Notes under the pieces: generated by a model
Told to the model about the DNA's origin: nothing
Database searches by the model: none
Seen by the model: only the letters and a program-made list of their open reading frames with translations
Assembly (NCBI GenBank): GCA_964479625.1
Contig: CAYZMS010000010.1
Coordinates: forward strand, 1-64,000
Direction of reading: 5' to 3'
Source of the DNA: CAYZMS01 sp964479625
GTDB lineage: Bacteria; Bacteroidota; Bacteroidia; Chitinophagales; Saprospiraceae
DNA: 64,000 nt
In this document: piece by piece, positions 54,597 to 64,000 of the stretch
Position numbering within the stretch: the first letter of the stretch is position 1
Layout of the letters: every line of letters starts with the position of its first letter
Made by a program: the position numbers and the translations under genes

Positions 54597-54797
54597 ATGT
54601 ATAAACACATTCTCGAACAGGCGGGCAACATCAACTGGATGGCTATTGCAGCACTGCTGACCTTCGTCACTGTTTTCTTGCTGGTGCTGATCATGGTGGC
54701 CAAGAAAGATCCTGCTTACATTCATAAAATGGCAAATATGCCACTGGAGGACAACCCATCTGCTCAACCTGAAATAGAAGATTACCATGCAAAATAA
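54597..54797 (+). CDS. ccoQ: cbb3 oxidase small subunit CcoQ
   Basis: A 66-residue protein with one membrane helix (MAIAALLTFVTVFLLVLIMVA) followed by KKDPAYIHKMANMPLED. Position and layout are those of CcoQ/FixQ, which stabilises the complex. The last 11 bp overlap the ccoP start. Confidence 0.85.
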   Translation: MYKHILEQAGNINWMAIAALLTFVTVFLLVLIMVAKKDPAYIHKMANMPLEDNPSAQPEIEDYHAK

Positions 54798-55764
54798 CAT
54801 CCAACAACGCCTGCTAACCCTGGTCCTGCTACTGGGGGTTCCAGCCTGGAGCCGGGCCCAGGAAGCGGTGCAGGTAGCCGCAGAGGGTCACTCAACCGGT
54901 GGGGGTTTTTACGACAAATTCCTGGCCAATGGTCTGCTGCTTTTCGCCGGCATTGTATTGGTCGGGGCAATTTTGGCCCTGTTTAATCTGCTGAATGCCA
55001 TGATCAAGGTCCAGCAGATCAAAATTTATGAGGAACAAGGCTTCAAAGCTTATCAGGAAGCCGTTGCTCAACCAAAAGAAAGCATTTTCAACCGCCTATA
55101 TAAGCGTTGGACCAAGGCCGTCCCCGTAGAAAAGGAGGAGGACGTCATGCTCAACCACAACTACGATGGCATCCGCGAACTGGACAACAGCCTCCCCCCC
55201 TGGTGGGTTGCTATGTTCTACGTGACCATAGCCTTTGCCGTGATCTACCTGTTCTACTTTCACGTTTCCGGCATTGGGCAAAGTTCTCAGGAACAGTACG
55301 AAACTCAAATGCAAAATGCAGAAGAGGCCGTGGCTGCATACCTATCCAAGCAGGCAGACCGGGTAGATGAGACCAATGTCACAATTTTGGAGGACGCCAA
55401 TGAACTGGCCCTGGGTAAATCCATCTACGAAACCAACTGTGTAGCCTGCCATGGTACTCTGGGAGAAGGTGGTGTTGGTCCAAACCTGACCGACGACTAC
55501 TGGATACATGGCGGAAGTATCAAGGATATTTTCACCACTATAAAATATGGTGTTCCGGAAAAGGGGATGATCGCCTGGAAAGCACAATTACGCGCGGGTG
55601 ATATGCAACGCGTTGCCAGCTATATCACCACTTTCCACGGGACCAACCCGCCGAATGCCAAAGAGGCAGAAGGGGAGTTATACAAACCCGAAGTGGCTCC
55701 TACAGCTTCCGATACGACCAGTACGGAAGAAGGGGAAGCGGAAGCTATAGGAATGATCAACTAA
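54787..55764 (+). CDS. ccoP: cbb3 oxidase subunit CcoP (mono-haem)
   Basis: The 325-residue protein starts with a signal-like helix (LLTLVLLLGVPAWSRAQ), then two membrane helices (FLANGLLLFAGIVLVGAILALFNLLNAM and PPWWVAMFYVTIAFAVIYLFYF) and the hallmark YDGIRELDNSLPPWWVAMF. One haem site is seen (CVACH at 218-222, TNCVACHGTLGEGGVGPNL), with GMIAWKAQL supplying the Met ligand. The usual CcoP has two haems, and the mono-haem form is typical of Bacteroidota. The acidic C-terminal tail is short. Confidence 0.95.
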   Translation: MQNNIQQRLLTLVLLLGVPAWSRAQEAVQVAAEGHSTGGGFYDKFLANGLLLFAGIVLVGAILALFNLLNAMIKVQQIKIYEEQGFKAYQEAVAQPKESIFNRLYKRWTKAVPVEKEEDVMLNHNYDGIRELDNSLPPWWVAMFYVTIAFAVIYLFYFHVSGIGQSSQEQYETQMQNAEEAVAAYLSKQADRVDETNVTILEDANELALGKSIYETNCVACHGTLGEGGVGPNLTDDYWIHGGSIKDIFTTIKYGVPEKGMIAWKAQLRAGDMQRVASYITTFHGTNPPNAKEAEGELYKPEVAPTASDTTSTEEGEAEAIGMIN

Positions 55765-55873
55765 TGAAGCGTTTATAGGGGCTAGGTTTTTTGGAATTGA
55801 AATCTTTCAAATTCATAAACCTAGCCTCCACTGGACCAATTCGCAGGATTAATCAATAGTATCAATAATAATC

Positions 55874-57424
55874 ATGAACACCAATCTGCAAGAGGAATTC
55901 CCATATTATGAAGATACGGAGGAATACCGCGATTCAATTGCAACGGTAGACGAATCCGGGAAACGCAATTGGATCTACCCCAAAAAACCTTCCGGTAGGT
56001 TTTACCGTGCACGTACTTATGTCAGCTGGGGCCTACTGGCACTTTTATTCGGCATGCCTTTCATCAAAGTGAATGGGGAGCCGTTTATACTTTTTAATAT
56101 ACTGGATCGTAAGTTTATTCTGTTCGGAATCCCGTTTCTGCCACAGGATTTCCACCTCTTTGTTTTTGCGATGCTGACCCTGATGGTGTTCATTATTTTA
56201 TTCACCGTTGTTTATGGACGGCTGTTTTGTGGTTGGGTTTGCCCGCAAACCATTTTCATGGAAATGGTCTTTCGAAAGATCGAATACGCCATAGAAGGGG
56301 ATGCCAATGCACAACGCAGATTGAATAAAGCCCCATGGACCTCTCAGAAGATTTTTAAAAAAGGGCTTAAGCAGGTTATTTTCTTTTCGATTGCTGTTCT
56401 GATCGCTAATACCTTCCTCGCCTATATTATCGGAGTAGAAGAGGTATTCAAGATTGCCCGGGAACCGATCAGCCAGAACCTGAGCGGTTTTATTGCCATG
56501 ATCGCTTTCTCCTTCGCCTTTTATTTTGTATTTTCCTATTTACGGGAGCAAGTTTGCATCGCGATCTGTCCATATGGGCGTATGCAAGGGGTTTTGCTGG
56601 ATAAGAACTCCATCGTTGTTGCTTACGATCAGGTGCGGGGCGAGCCAAGGGGTAAGATCCGGAGATCCCGAAAAAACCCGATTCCTCCGGCAGTTGATCC
56701 AGTCAGTAGTATGCAGGCGCAAGTACAATCGGCTGCATCGAATGCTGCTCCCGTGCTTGCCGAAGCATTGGCTCCCGGTCAGGATCCCGTTCAACAGCTT
56801 GAACGATCTCCAGGGGACTGTATAGATTGTAAGCTTTGTATCCACGTTTGTCCCACCGGTATTGATATTCGAAACGGTACTCAACTCGAATGCGTTAACT
56901 GTACCGCCTGTATTGATGCCTGTGATGAGGTGATGGATAAAGTGGGCCGGCCTCGTGGACTCATCCGCTATGATAGCTACAACGGCATTGTGGAAGGCAG
57001 GAAAAAGATCTTTACTCCAAGGGTGATCGCTTATACGGCTGTATTGGGTGTTCTGCTGGCCGTCAATGTAGTGCTACTTTCCAGTCGAACCAAGGTAGAA
57101 GTACTGCTGCTTCGTACGCCGGGCACCCTGTTTTATCAGGAAAACGATAATCCCGATCTGATCAAGAACCTGTACAACTATCAGATCATCAACAAGACGC
57201 GAGATGAATACCCCGTTGAATTCCGGCTGGTGGAACCAGTGGGGTCCGTCCAATTGGTCGGACAAACACCAAACACTGTTCCGGAGGGGGTCTCTGAAGG
57301 TGCTTTATTCATTGTTATCGATAAATCCAAACTGGATGGCAGAAAAACAAAGATCACCGTGGAGGTCTATTCAGGAGATAAAATGATCGATAAGGTACGC
57401 ACTAATTTTATGGGGCCCATTTGA
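55874..57424 (+). CDS. ccoG: cbb3 accessory ferredoxin-like protein CcoG
   Basis: The 516-residue membrane protein (FixG/RdxA) has five helices with FCGWVCPQTIFMEMVFRK and REQVCIAICPYGRMQGVLLD. Two 4Fe-4S motifs follow (CIDCKLCIHVCPTGIDIR and CVNCTACIDACDEVMDKV), and a C-terminal Ig-like domain ends the protein. It is thought to reduce copper or haem during oxidase assembly. A loop of about 50 Ala/Pro/Gln-rich residues (VDPVSSMQAQVQSAASNAAP) lies between the helices and the clusters; I do not know it from other members. Confidence 0.93.
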   Translation: MNTNLQEEFPYYEDTEEYRDSIATVDESGKRNWIYPKKPSGRFYRARTYVSWGLLALLFGMPFIKVNGEPFILFNILDRKFILFGIPFLPQDFHLFVFAMLTLMVFIILFTVVYGRLFCGWVCPQTIFMEMVFRKIEYAIEGDANAQRRLNKAPWTSQKIFKKGLKQVIFFSIAVLIANTFLAYIIGVEEVFKIAREPISQNLSGFIAMIAFSFAFYFVFSYLREQVCIAICPYGRMQGVLLDKNSIVVAYDQVRGEPRGKIRRSRKNPIPPAVDPVSSMQAQVQSAASNAAPVLAEALAPGQDPVQQLERSPGDCIDCKLCIHVCPTGIDIRNGTQLECVNCTACIDACDEVMDKVGRPRGLIRYDSYNGIVEGRKKIFTPRVIAYTAVLGVLLAVNVVLLSSRTKVEVLLLRTPGTLFYQENDNPDLIKNLYNYQIINKTRDEYPVEFRLVEPVGSVQLVGQTPNTVPEGVSEGALFIVIDKSKLDGRKTKITVEVYSGDKMIDKVRTNFMGPI

Positions 57425-57520
57425 GTGGAGTGATAAGGGACCTCATAGGTTTTTGGCCTGTAGGCAAAAACCCAACATCAGCTATAAAAGCTGGTTGCCA
57501 GGACTACAAAAATTATAATT

Positions 57521-57964
57521 ATGAAATTCAATTGGGGCATTGGTATCGCCTTGTTTTACAGCTTTTTTGTGCTGGCTTTGGTTTATCAGGTTTGGAAATC
57601 CACCCAATACGACCATAGTCTCGTTTCAGATCATTACTACGCCGATGACTTGAAATACCAGGAGCATTATAACAAGCTTAAGAACAAGCAGCAACTCAGC
57701 ACGGATCTTAAAATAATCGAACTGGAAGACCGCGGGGGTATTGCCCTGCGCTTTCCCCCGGAAGTAAGTAAGATCCGGGGAGAAGTGCACTTTTTCTGTC
57801 CCTCTGATAGTAAGTTGGACTTTCGGCTTCCGGTACAGGCCAAAGGGCCACAGCAAGAACAATTTGTGCCTACGAAAGGGCTGAAAAACGGTTTGTGGAA
57901 AATCAAGGTAGACTGGCAGGCTGATGGTACTGCCTACTACTCAGAAGAAGCTATTGTAATTTGA
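57521..57964 (+). CDS. ccoH: cbb3 accessory protein CcoH (FixH)
   Basis: A 147-residue protein with one membrane helix (IGIALFYSFFVLALVYQVW) and a periplasmic Ig-like domain with SDHYYADDLKYQEHYNKLKN, PVQAKGP and the end LKNGLWKIKVDWQADGTAYYSEEAIVI. This is the FixH pattern in Bacteroidota. It stabilises or matures the cbb3 complex. It lies 97 bp after ccoG and before the SafE-like gene. Confidence 0.88.
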   Translation: MKFNWGIGIALFYSFFVLALVYQVWKSTQYDHSLVSDHYYADDLKYQEHYNKLKNKQQLSTDLKIIELEDRGGIALRFPPEVSKIRGEVHFFCPSDSKLDFRLPVQAKGPQQEQFVPTKGLKNGLWKIKVDWQADGTAYYSEEAIVI

Positions 57965-58049
57965 TTGGTCTGGCATTTGGGTATATGGGAATCAAATGAC
58001 CAGGTAGCCTGACTGATCCTTAAACATTCATCATTAAATTCCGGAAAAC

Positions 58050-58748
58050 ATGTTTCTCTGGACAGCCTTCATGCTGGGTTTAGCGGGAAGTTTACATTGC
58101 GTAGGCATGTGTGGACCGATCGCGCTGGCATTGCCCTATCAGGGGACCAACCGCTGGTATGGTGCCGGGAATGTGTTGCTGTACAACCTGGGCAGGGTGA
58201 GCACCTACGCAGGCCTGGGCCTGCTGATCGGATTTTTGGGTAGAGGCATCTTTATGGCCGGTTTGCAAATTTATTTTTCTCTTGCCCTTGGTATTATCCT
58301 CTTACTAGTCGCCCTTTTGTCGATTGATGTGGAAGGGCGTATCCTTCGGGTTCCCCTCATTTTCCAATTGAACCGGTGGGTAAAGGTCAAAATGGCTAAG
58401 TTGTTGGGCCAAAATAGTCGTAGCGCCCTTTATGGGATTGGAATGCTCAACGGATTGCTACCCTGTGGTCTGGTTTATATGGCTGTCGTAGGCGCAGTTT
58501 CCACCGGTAGCCCGGAAAGGGGTGCTGCTTATATGGCCCTCTTCGGATTGGGCACCATCCCCTTAATGCTCAGCCTGGCTCTTGCCGGACAATTCATCGA
58601 CCTCAAATGGCGAAACCGCCTGAGGCGGCTGGTTCCCGTTTTTCTTACCTTCTTTGCCCTTTTGTTTATCGCCCGCGGGCTCAACTTTGAGATCCCTTCT
58701 TCCGTGCGCTTCTGGGATGATATGGGGGACGTCCCCATGTGCCACTAG
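58050..58748 (+). CDS. SafE/UreH-type membrane protein of the cbb3 cluster
   Basis: A 232-residue protein with six helices. It begins WTAFMLGLAGSLHCVGMCGPIALALP (HCVGMCGP metal-like motif), followed by LYNLGRVSTYAGLGLLIGFLGR, GMLNGLLPCGLVYMAVVGAVSTG and a final helix (FLTFFALLFIARGL). The family (sulfite exporter TauE/SafE; UreH_2) is a regular member of cco clusters, and a role in copper or haem supply is inferred from this. The Cys-rich helix fits. Confidence 0.9.
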   Translation: MFLWTAFMLGLAGSLHCVGMCGPIALALPYQGTNRWYGAGNVLLYNLGRVSTYAGLGLLIGFLGRGIFMAGLQIYFSLALGIILLLVALLSIDVEGRILRVPLIFQLNRWVKVKMAKLLGQNSRSALYGIGMLNGLLPCGLVYMAVVGAVSTGSPERGAAYMALFGLGTIPLMLSLALAGQFIDLKWRNRLRRLVPVFLTFFALLFIARGLNFEIPSSVRFWDDMGDVPMCH

Positions 58749-58893
58749 ACATTTTCCCCTCTGGATCGACCATTCCCCTTTTCGGAATTGTTAAAATTAA
58801 ATTTTACACAATAGCGACATACCCTTATTTAATTTAAGTTTTAACACTTTTTTTTGATTTTTCATTGGAATTGCCCGACCCAATTGGCAGCTT

Positions 58894-59229
58894 ATGTTGT
58901 TTAGATTTTGTATTTTATCCAAAATCGAACAAAACGGTAAAAGAGCCGCTTTGAAAGTTTGTTACCGATTATCTATTCTTAACCAAACCCAAATGGGCAT
59001 GATGCACAGGTCAGTGAAGCGAAAGCTGATTAGAGCCAGAATCAAATTAAACCAAACAGTCGCCCAAATCCTGGAGATCAACAAGAGACGGAAGCGACTA
59101 AAGTACCTGAAAAACGCCCGGGAGAAACGGGTGCTATTGAAAGAGGAGTTGAAAGTACTGAACAAAACGGCCGAACACCAAAGCCGTTTGATCAGGCATT
59201 ATGAGAATCAATTAACGAAAACCGAGTAG
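58894..59229 (+). CDS. Small basic coiled-coil protein, uncertain start
   Basis: An unrecognised frame of 111 residues whose last 78 residues are very basic and helical (MHRSVKRKLIRARIKLNQTVAQ, NKRRKRLKYLKNAREKRVLL). The first 33 residues look less like protein, so a start at 58993, 58999 or 59002 is just as likely. A strong terminator follows, which supports a transcribed gene. It could be a nucleic-acid-binding or ribosome-associated protein, but there is no direct evidence. Confidence 0.4.
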   Translation: MLFRFCILSKIEQNGKRAALKVCYRLSILNQTQMGMMHRSVKRKLIRARIKLNQTVAQILEINKRRKRLKYLKNAREKRVLLKEELKVLNKTAEHQSRLIRHYENQLTKTE

Positions 59230-59236
59230 CGGGGCT

Positions 59237-59272
59237 GGGAGTCTCCAAGTTCTTTTTTGCTTAGAGACTCCC
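59237..59272. terminator. Hairpin terminator between convergent genes
   Basis: The stem GGGAGTCTC (59237-59245) / GAGACTCCC (59264-59272) is followed after eight bases by a T-run (59280-59285). It ends the small basic gene, and on the other strand it lies downstream of the ketosynthase. Confidence 0.7.
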
Positions 59273-59337
59273 GAAAACGATTTTTAGGTATGCTCTTTTC
59301 CTATAGATGGGAATGCTTTTCCTGAAGCCTTTTTCCC

Positions 59338-60405
59338 TTACCAGCGAATCAGTGCACTTCCCCAGGTAAATCCACTACCAAAGGCCGCCAAACAAACCAG
59401 ATCCCCCTTATTGACTTTTCCAGCTTCATAGGCTTCGCAAAGTGCGATCGGAATAGATGCAGCAGTAGTATTCCCGTACTTTTGGATGTTATTCCAAACC
59501 TGGTCATCCCTCAAGCCCAATCGACTCTGTACAAACTGACTGATCCTTAAGTTGGCCTGGTGCGGTACGAACATATCAATGTCTTCCTTTTTTAACCCTG
59601 TGGATTCCAAGGCTTCCATAATGACTTCCGGGAATTTCTGAACAGCCAGTTTGAAAACGAACTGGCCCTCCATTTCAGGGTAAAATTGTGCATTATCCAG
59701 CATGTACTGAGTAACGAATACTTCACCGAACTCTGTGTCGGGAAATCCGTAATCTACCTCCTCTCCCGCTTTTTTTGCATGGTACCCACCATGTGCCCCA
59801 GGGTTGATAAGAGCCAGTTTTTCGGCATAGGTCCCATCGGAATGTAAATGGGTGGTTAAAACACCTTCATTTTCTTTTTCGGTAGGCTGGAGTAGAACTG
59901 CCCCTGCACCATCTCCAAAGATCACTGTCACGGCCCGGCCACGAGTGGAATAATCCAGCCCCGTGGAGTGCATTTCCGCACCGACCAGCAGTATATTCTT
60001 ATACATTCCCGACCGGATAAATTGATCGGCAACTGAAAGTCCATACACAAACCCAGAGCATTGGTTTCGAATATCCAGGGCACCGATCTCGGTTTTGGTA
60101 ATACCCAATTCGCGTTGGAGCAAGACTCCGCAACCTGGAAAATAATAATCCGGGCTAAGCGTAGCGAAAATGATAAAATCTACTTCTTCTTTGGTGATGC
60201 CGGCGCGCTCAATCGCGATTTCCGCGGCCCGGGCACCCATGGTAGTGGTGGTTTCTGCATGCTTTTCCCCAAAATGACGCTCTTTAATCCCGGTACGCTC
60301 CTGGATCCATTCATCCGACGTATCCATGAATTGGGTAAGGTCATTATTGGTAACAACACGTTCGGGCACATAACTGCCGATGCCCGCAATTTTGGATCGT
60401 AACAT
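59338..60405 (-). CDS. fabH: 3-oxoacyl-ACP synthase III family protein
   Basis: The 355-residue condensing enzyme has the KAS III triad: Cys116 (IRNQCSGFVYGL), His282 (FVPHQANLRI) and Asn312 (KYGNTTAASIP). Motif TSDEWIQERTGIKERHF near the start and GDGAGAVLLQP are typical. It is about 30 residues longer than E. coli FabH because of an insert (NPGAHGGYHAKKAGEEVDYGFPDTEF). It could start fatty acid synthesis or be a paralogue for special acyl chains; no other fab genes lie nearby. Confidence 0.9.
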   Translation of the reverse strand: MLRSKIAGIGSYVPERVVTNNDLTQFMDTSDEWIQERTGIKERHFGEKHAETTTTMGARAAEIAIERAGITKEEVDFIIFATLSPDYYFPGCGVLLQRELGITKTEIGALDIRNQCSGFVYGLSVADQFIRSGMYKNILLVGAEMHSTGLDYSTRGRAVTVIFGDGAGAVLLQPTEKENEGVLTTHLHSDGTYAEKLALINPGAHGGYHAKKAGEEVDYGFPDTEFGEVFVTQYMLDNAQFYPEMEGQFVFKLAVQKFPEVIMEALESTGLKKEDIDMFVPHQANLRISQFVQSRLGLRDDQVWNNIQKYGNTTAASIPIALCEAYEAGKVNKGDLVCLAAFGSGFTWGSALIRW

Positions 60406-60682
60406 AATCGTGAATTTTTCTTACTTTACTTCTTATGAGAGAAAACGGGCGAAATCCGGTACTTTTTGAGTTCGATCAGAGGCTAATTTGGTTTACTTGG
60501 TCTCAGCTATTGATCCTGGAAAAACGGGCAAGGAAGTTAAATGAACTTGCCAAACTTATACTCTCCACTCAAGGCAGTGCCCAGATTTCGATAAATTAAA
60601 TTTAGACAAAAAATTTTCCCTTTCTAAAAAGCAGCAACAAAATAGGCTTTTTTGCTTTAAAAGGGCGGGTAAGCATAGCATC

Positions 60683-61325
60683 ATGTCCAGCCAAATCGGG
60701 ATAATTGAAGGTAACCGAACCATATCTAATACGGTAAGCACCTACCTGAAGACAGCTTCCACTATGGAAGTGGTGTTATGTACCAGTAATGTTGAAAGCT
60801 TTTTACAGAAAGCGAGCCAGCTTCAAAGGCCCCTTATGTTTATTACTAGATATCGCCCTGCCCGGAGGCATGTCAGGTCTTGAAGGGATTTCCCATATCC
60901 ATGAGCGCTTTCCTGATCTCAATATTGTAATGCTTACCGCAAAAGAAGATTCCGATGTCATTTTTGAGGCCCTTTGTGCCGGAGCGGTAGCCTATCTTTC
61001 GAAAAGGGCTTCCCTGGCAGAAATATTGAATTGCCTGGAGGTGGTAGTGGCAGGAGGATCCTTCATGAGCCCTGATATTGCTCAAAAAGTGGTCCGCCAC
61101 TTTCAACAAAAGCCAGAGAAAAGACAAAAAAAATTGGTAGAACTAACTCCCCGGCAGGAAGAAATCATCCGGGAGATCGTCGCTGGAAAAAGCTATCAAC
61201 AAACTGCCGACGAATTGGGAATCTCCCTGGAGACCGTCCGCGACCATATTAAAAAAATATATACCCGACTGCAAGTTCATAGCAAAGCGGAATTGATCCG
61301 ATTGAAAATGGAAGGAAAAATTTGA
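60683..61325 (+). CDS. NarL/FixJ response regulator, frame interrupted
   Basis: The gene reads as a typical 213-residue regulator only if one T of the TTT at 60839-60841 is ignored. The frame then gives MSSQIGIIEGNRTIS..., phospho-acceptor D56 in LMLLLDIALPGG, and LDQ-like VMLTAKEDSD and AYLSKRASLAEIL receiver motifs. The C-terminal LuxR helix-turn-helix is LTPRQEEIIREIVAGKSYQQTADELGISLETVRDHIKKIYTRL. As given, the receiver domain is split: frame 1 runs to 60883, frame 2 from about 60789 to the stop. The kinase gene starts directly after its TGA. Confidence 0.8.
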
Positions 61326-64000
61326 GTGCTCATGGTCTTTAGGTCTGGCTTATCTTTACGAAAACTGCTTTGGTTTACCGCTTTTTTTTACTTCTTTTTT
61401 AAACTTCCGGCGCAGCCCATAGTAAAAGCCCACTTCACGATTCGGGATGGATTACCCGCTTCAAGTGTAGCTGCCATCCATTGGGATCAACTGGGTTATT
61501 TGTGGGTGGGGACCTATTACGGCCTTAGTCGTTTTGACGGCTATGAGTTCATCAATTTCCTGAATGCACCTCAGGCCAGATACCGGATATCCGCAGAATC
61601 AGTAGATGCCCTTACCCCTTTTCAGGATAGCCTGATGCTAGTCCGGTTTTATCAAAATTATCGCTACTTTGACATCATCAATGTACAAACCCTGGAAACA
61701 CAAACGGTCCAACTGACGGAGCTATCCACCAAAACGAGGGGAACCATTCGATTAGTGGAGTTACACCCCGATCACCAGTGGATGAAGGTCTTTTCCACCA
61801 CTCTGGATTCTACATTTTGGTACCGGTATTGCTTTGCCGGTAATGATTTGGAAATGGTGCATCAATGGCGGCAACCCAGGCTTTCTCAGGCATCTTCCCT
61901 GGAATTAACCTTTACGGAAAAAGGAAGCCTGCTGTTGAATGATTCCGATATAGGCCTGCAATTGCTCCGGCGGGGTACGGGCGTTTTGAAAACCTTTATA
62001 AATGAAGATTTTATCCAGGGAGCAGAACGGTCCGGCCCCCTACCCGACGCGGTAGAAGTAATCCATACAGATGCTCAGGGCCGAACCTGGTTAGCCTTTC
62101 AGGATTCACCGGGAGTTTATGAATACCTTCCGGCTTCCAGGCAGTTCCAGCTAAATGCCCATTTTCCATCAGGTCATCCCTTCAAAAGGGTGTGGGAAGA
62201 CAATAATGGTCAGTTAATCTGGATGTGTAGTGATCGAATTGCCCGGTTCCCGAAGCCGTACGCCTTTTATCGTTATACTCCAGAAGGCAGGCTGGAATTG
62301 ATCCCGGAATTGGCAGAACAATACCCGGGCTTCATTACCCTTCATTCGAACGATTTTCAAAACAACCTACTGGTCGGCCATCAGGCGGGCCTGAATTTCC
62401 TGGATGCCAATTTCAAGGGAGTGAACCAGATCCTATCACGGGAGCTGGAGGGCGATGAGTGGGGCACTCTGATCAGAGGATTTTCTTCTGATGGGGACAG
62501 TCTAATCTTTTTTGCCCGGGAGATCAATAACTGGTTCGCTTATAACCGGTTTAACGAAAAGCTGGATACCATCACCATTCGTGAGCGGGATGGGAGTCCC
62601 GTACCTTTTAAATGCGGATTCGACCTGGAGTATGACCCAGAAGGCTGTCTTTGGGGGATTGCTTGCGATGGAAATGACCGTGGTTACCTGTTCCAATATG
62701 ACTTGGATAAAGACAGTTCCCGCTATTTCATAAGCGATGCCCATTTTTATGCCATTTATCGCCGTCTGGACGGCACCCTCCTGCTCGGCGCCCGTAACCT
62801 TTTCATCGAAGAGGGAATGCTGCTGACCTTTGACCAACGCAGCGGGCAATTCCACCCCTACCTGACCAGGAAGGGGATTAATCCATTTCTGAATACCCGC
62901 CCTTCTTTCATCATGGAGGACAGTAAAGGGTGTCTTTGGGTGGGTACCGATCAGGGGGCTTTTCGTATTCAACCGGACATAGGAGAGGTTTTACATTTTT
63001 TTTACGGATGAAGATCATGAAAATGGCCTGTTGAGCAATACCATCAATTTTATTCATGAGGACCAGGAGGGAGGTATTTGGTTGGGTACAGCCAATGGCC
63101 TGAGCAAGTGGATCGAACCCACCAATACTTTCAAGACCAACACGCACCAGGATGGCCTGAGAAGCCATGTGCTCGCCGGTTTGGTCGAAGATGATTCCGG
63201 TAATTTCTGGATCAGTACTTTTAGCAGCCTGGTCTATTTCGACCGAAAGAATGGCAACTTCCAGTATTACACCCAACGAGATGGCCTGAGTCATAACGAG
63301 TTCAATCGCTTTTCCTTTTTCAAGGATCAAGACAGAAGATTATATTTTGGAGGGGTAAATGGCATTAATACCTTTTTTCCGGACGACCTTAAGAAAGAGG
63401 CGCCACTATTTATGGCCCAATTGGCCAGGGTTAATTGCTATAATACGCGTAAAGAGGAGTATATCGATCAACGGGATCATTTACAAAACCTGCAAAGCAT
63501 TACCCTACACCCCTATGATGTTCGGCTGGAACTTGACCTCATGGCCCCCTTCTTTGATGAGCCAGGAGAGAATATGTTCAGCTCCCGGCTTCTTCCTACC
63601 GAACCCGAATGGACCCCTCCCAGTCGAAACTCCAAAATCCGATTCGAATACCTAAAGCCAGGAACTTACCAATTGGAGGTGCGAATCGCTAACTCCAATG
63701 GGCAATGGTCTCCGAAAATTCGAAAATTGAAGGTGCTGGTCCAGCCAAAGTTTTATGAAACCGCCTGGTTTAAATTACTGGCTGTTTTACTTACTGCAGC
63801 CCTCGCAGCGGGTATAGCCATCTATCACTGGTACCAAAGGCTTCAAAAGGAGCGCTTACGCACGGAGTTATCCAGTAATCTGCACGATGAAGTAAGCGGC
63901 ATGATCGCCGGTGTTGCCATGCAAACCGACCTGCTTCAACAGTTACATCCCAATTTTGAACGAGTGGATCAATTGCGTAAAATGGGGATCACCCTGCGGT
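61326..64000 (+). CDS. Propeller sensor histidine kinase, frame interrupted and cut by the window end
   Basis: Encodes a two-component regulator of the propeller type. A signal helix (LRKLLWFTAFFYFFFKLPAQ) is followed by about 600 residues of propeller repeats (HWDQLGYLWVGTYYGLSRFDGYEF, DSKGCLWVGTDQGAFRI, DQEGGIWLGTANGLSKW), a Y_Y_Y domain (FEYLKPGTYQLEVRIANSNGQWS), a membrane helix and HisKA_3 with the phosphorylated His in SSNLHDEVSG. A run of eight T (62996-63003) makes the frame stop at 63011, but with one T less it stays open to the end of the window. The start is GTG at 61326 or ATG at 61332. Confidence 0.8.

Noticed and set aside
58749..58893. Possible FNR box or second promoter signal upstream of the small basic gene
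   Set aside because: The A/T-rich segment has inverted TTAAAATT-type pieces only; no TTGAY half sites were found.
1..64000. tRNA, rRNA, integrase or insertion-sequence genes
   Set aside because: No T-loop GTTCRANTC within a cloverleaf, no rRNA-like sequence and no transposase or integrase domain was recognised on either strand.

Overview
The window looks like chromosomal DNA from a marine- or sludge-type member of the Bacteroidota, probably near the Saprospiria/Lewinella group. The evidence is a type IX secretion C-terminal tail on a PhoD-type phosphatase, a cbb3 oxidase with fused CcoN-CcoO and a mono-haem CcoP, a triple-module (propeller/Y_Y_Y/HisKA_3) sensor kinase, many lipoproteins, families such as DUF6495 and DUF2911, and TAnnTTTG-type promoter elements. 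The exact lineage is an inference. I see no rRNA, tRNA, CRISPR array, prophage or complete insertion sequence.

Layout. 0.2-4.2 kb: a compact minus-strand run (TerC-like, DoxX, ApbE, DnaQ-type exonuclease, MbnP-like lipoprotein). 4.3-21 kb: mostly housekeeping genes (trmD, FKBP isomerase, ubiX, threonine aldolase, bifunctional nuclease, mazG, pyruvate dehydrogenase E2, recR, priA) mixed with small unknowns and a GT2 glycosyltransferase fused to a degenerate polyprenyl-glycosylphosphotransferase-like region. 20.7-23.1 kb: egtB and egtD for ergothioneine synthesis, separated by a strongly structured intergenic segment. 23.3-25.7 kb: the conserved but functionally unknown pair of a beta-helix lipoprotein and a di-haem cytochrome, with a promoter/operator-like site and a perfect 32-bp palindrome. 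28.4-38.2 kb: a glycan region with a DPM1-like GT2, a GT-C enzyme apparently split over two genes (with a histone-H1-like basic insert), DUF2304, two GT4 enzymes and a GH63-like glucosidase. 38.2-49.4 kb: mostly exported hydrolases and surface proteins (nucleoside hydrolase, PhoX, PhoD, a 1025-residue BNR propeller protein, a LolA-like protein), plus a decayed transmembrane propeller gene and clusters of REP-like palindromes. 49.5-58.7 kb: a complete cbb3 oxidase cluster (ccoI, ccoS, ccoNO, ccoQ, ccoP, ccoG, ccoH, SafE-like) behind two FNR/CRP-type boxes. 59.3-64 kb: a FabH-type ketosynthase, then a response regulator and sensor kinase that each need a one-base frame correction.

The strongest observations are the predicted FNR class-II promoter of the cbb3 cluster; the palindromic repeat families with a nested 158-bp element; the three-piece propeller/TM gene; the two +1-T frameshifts in one two-component system; the structured egtB-egtD spacer; and the regulatory architecture of the beta-helix/cytochrome pair.
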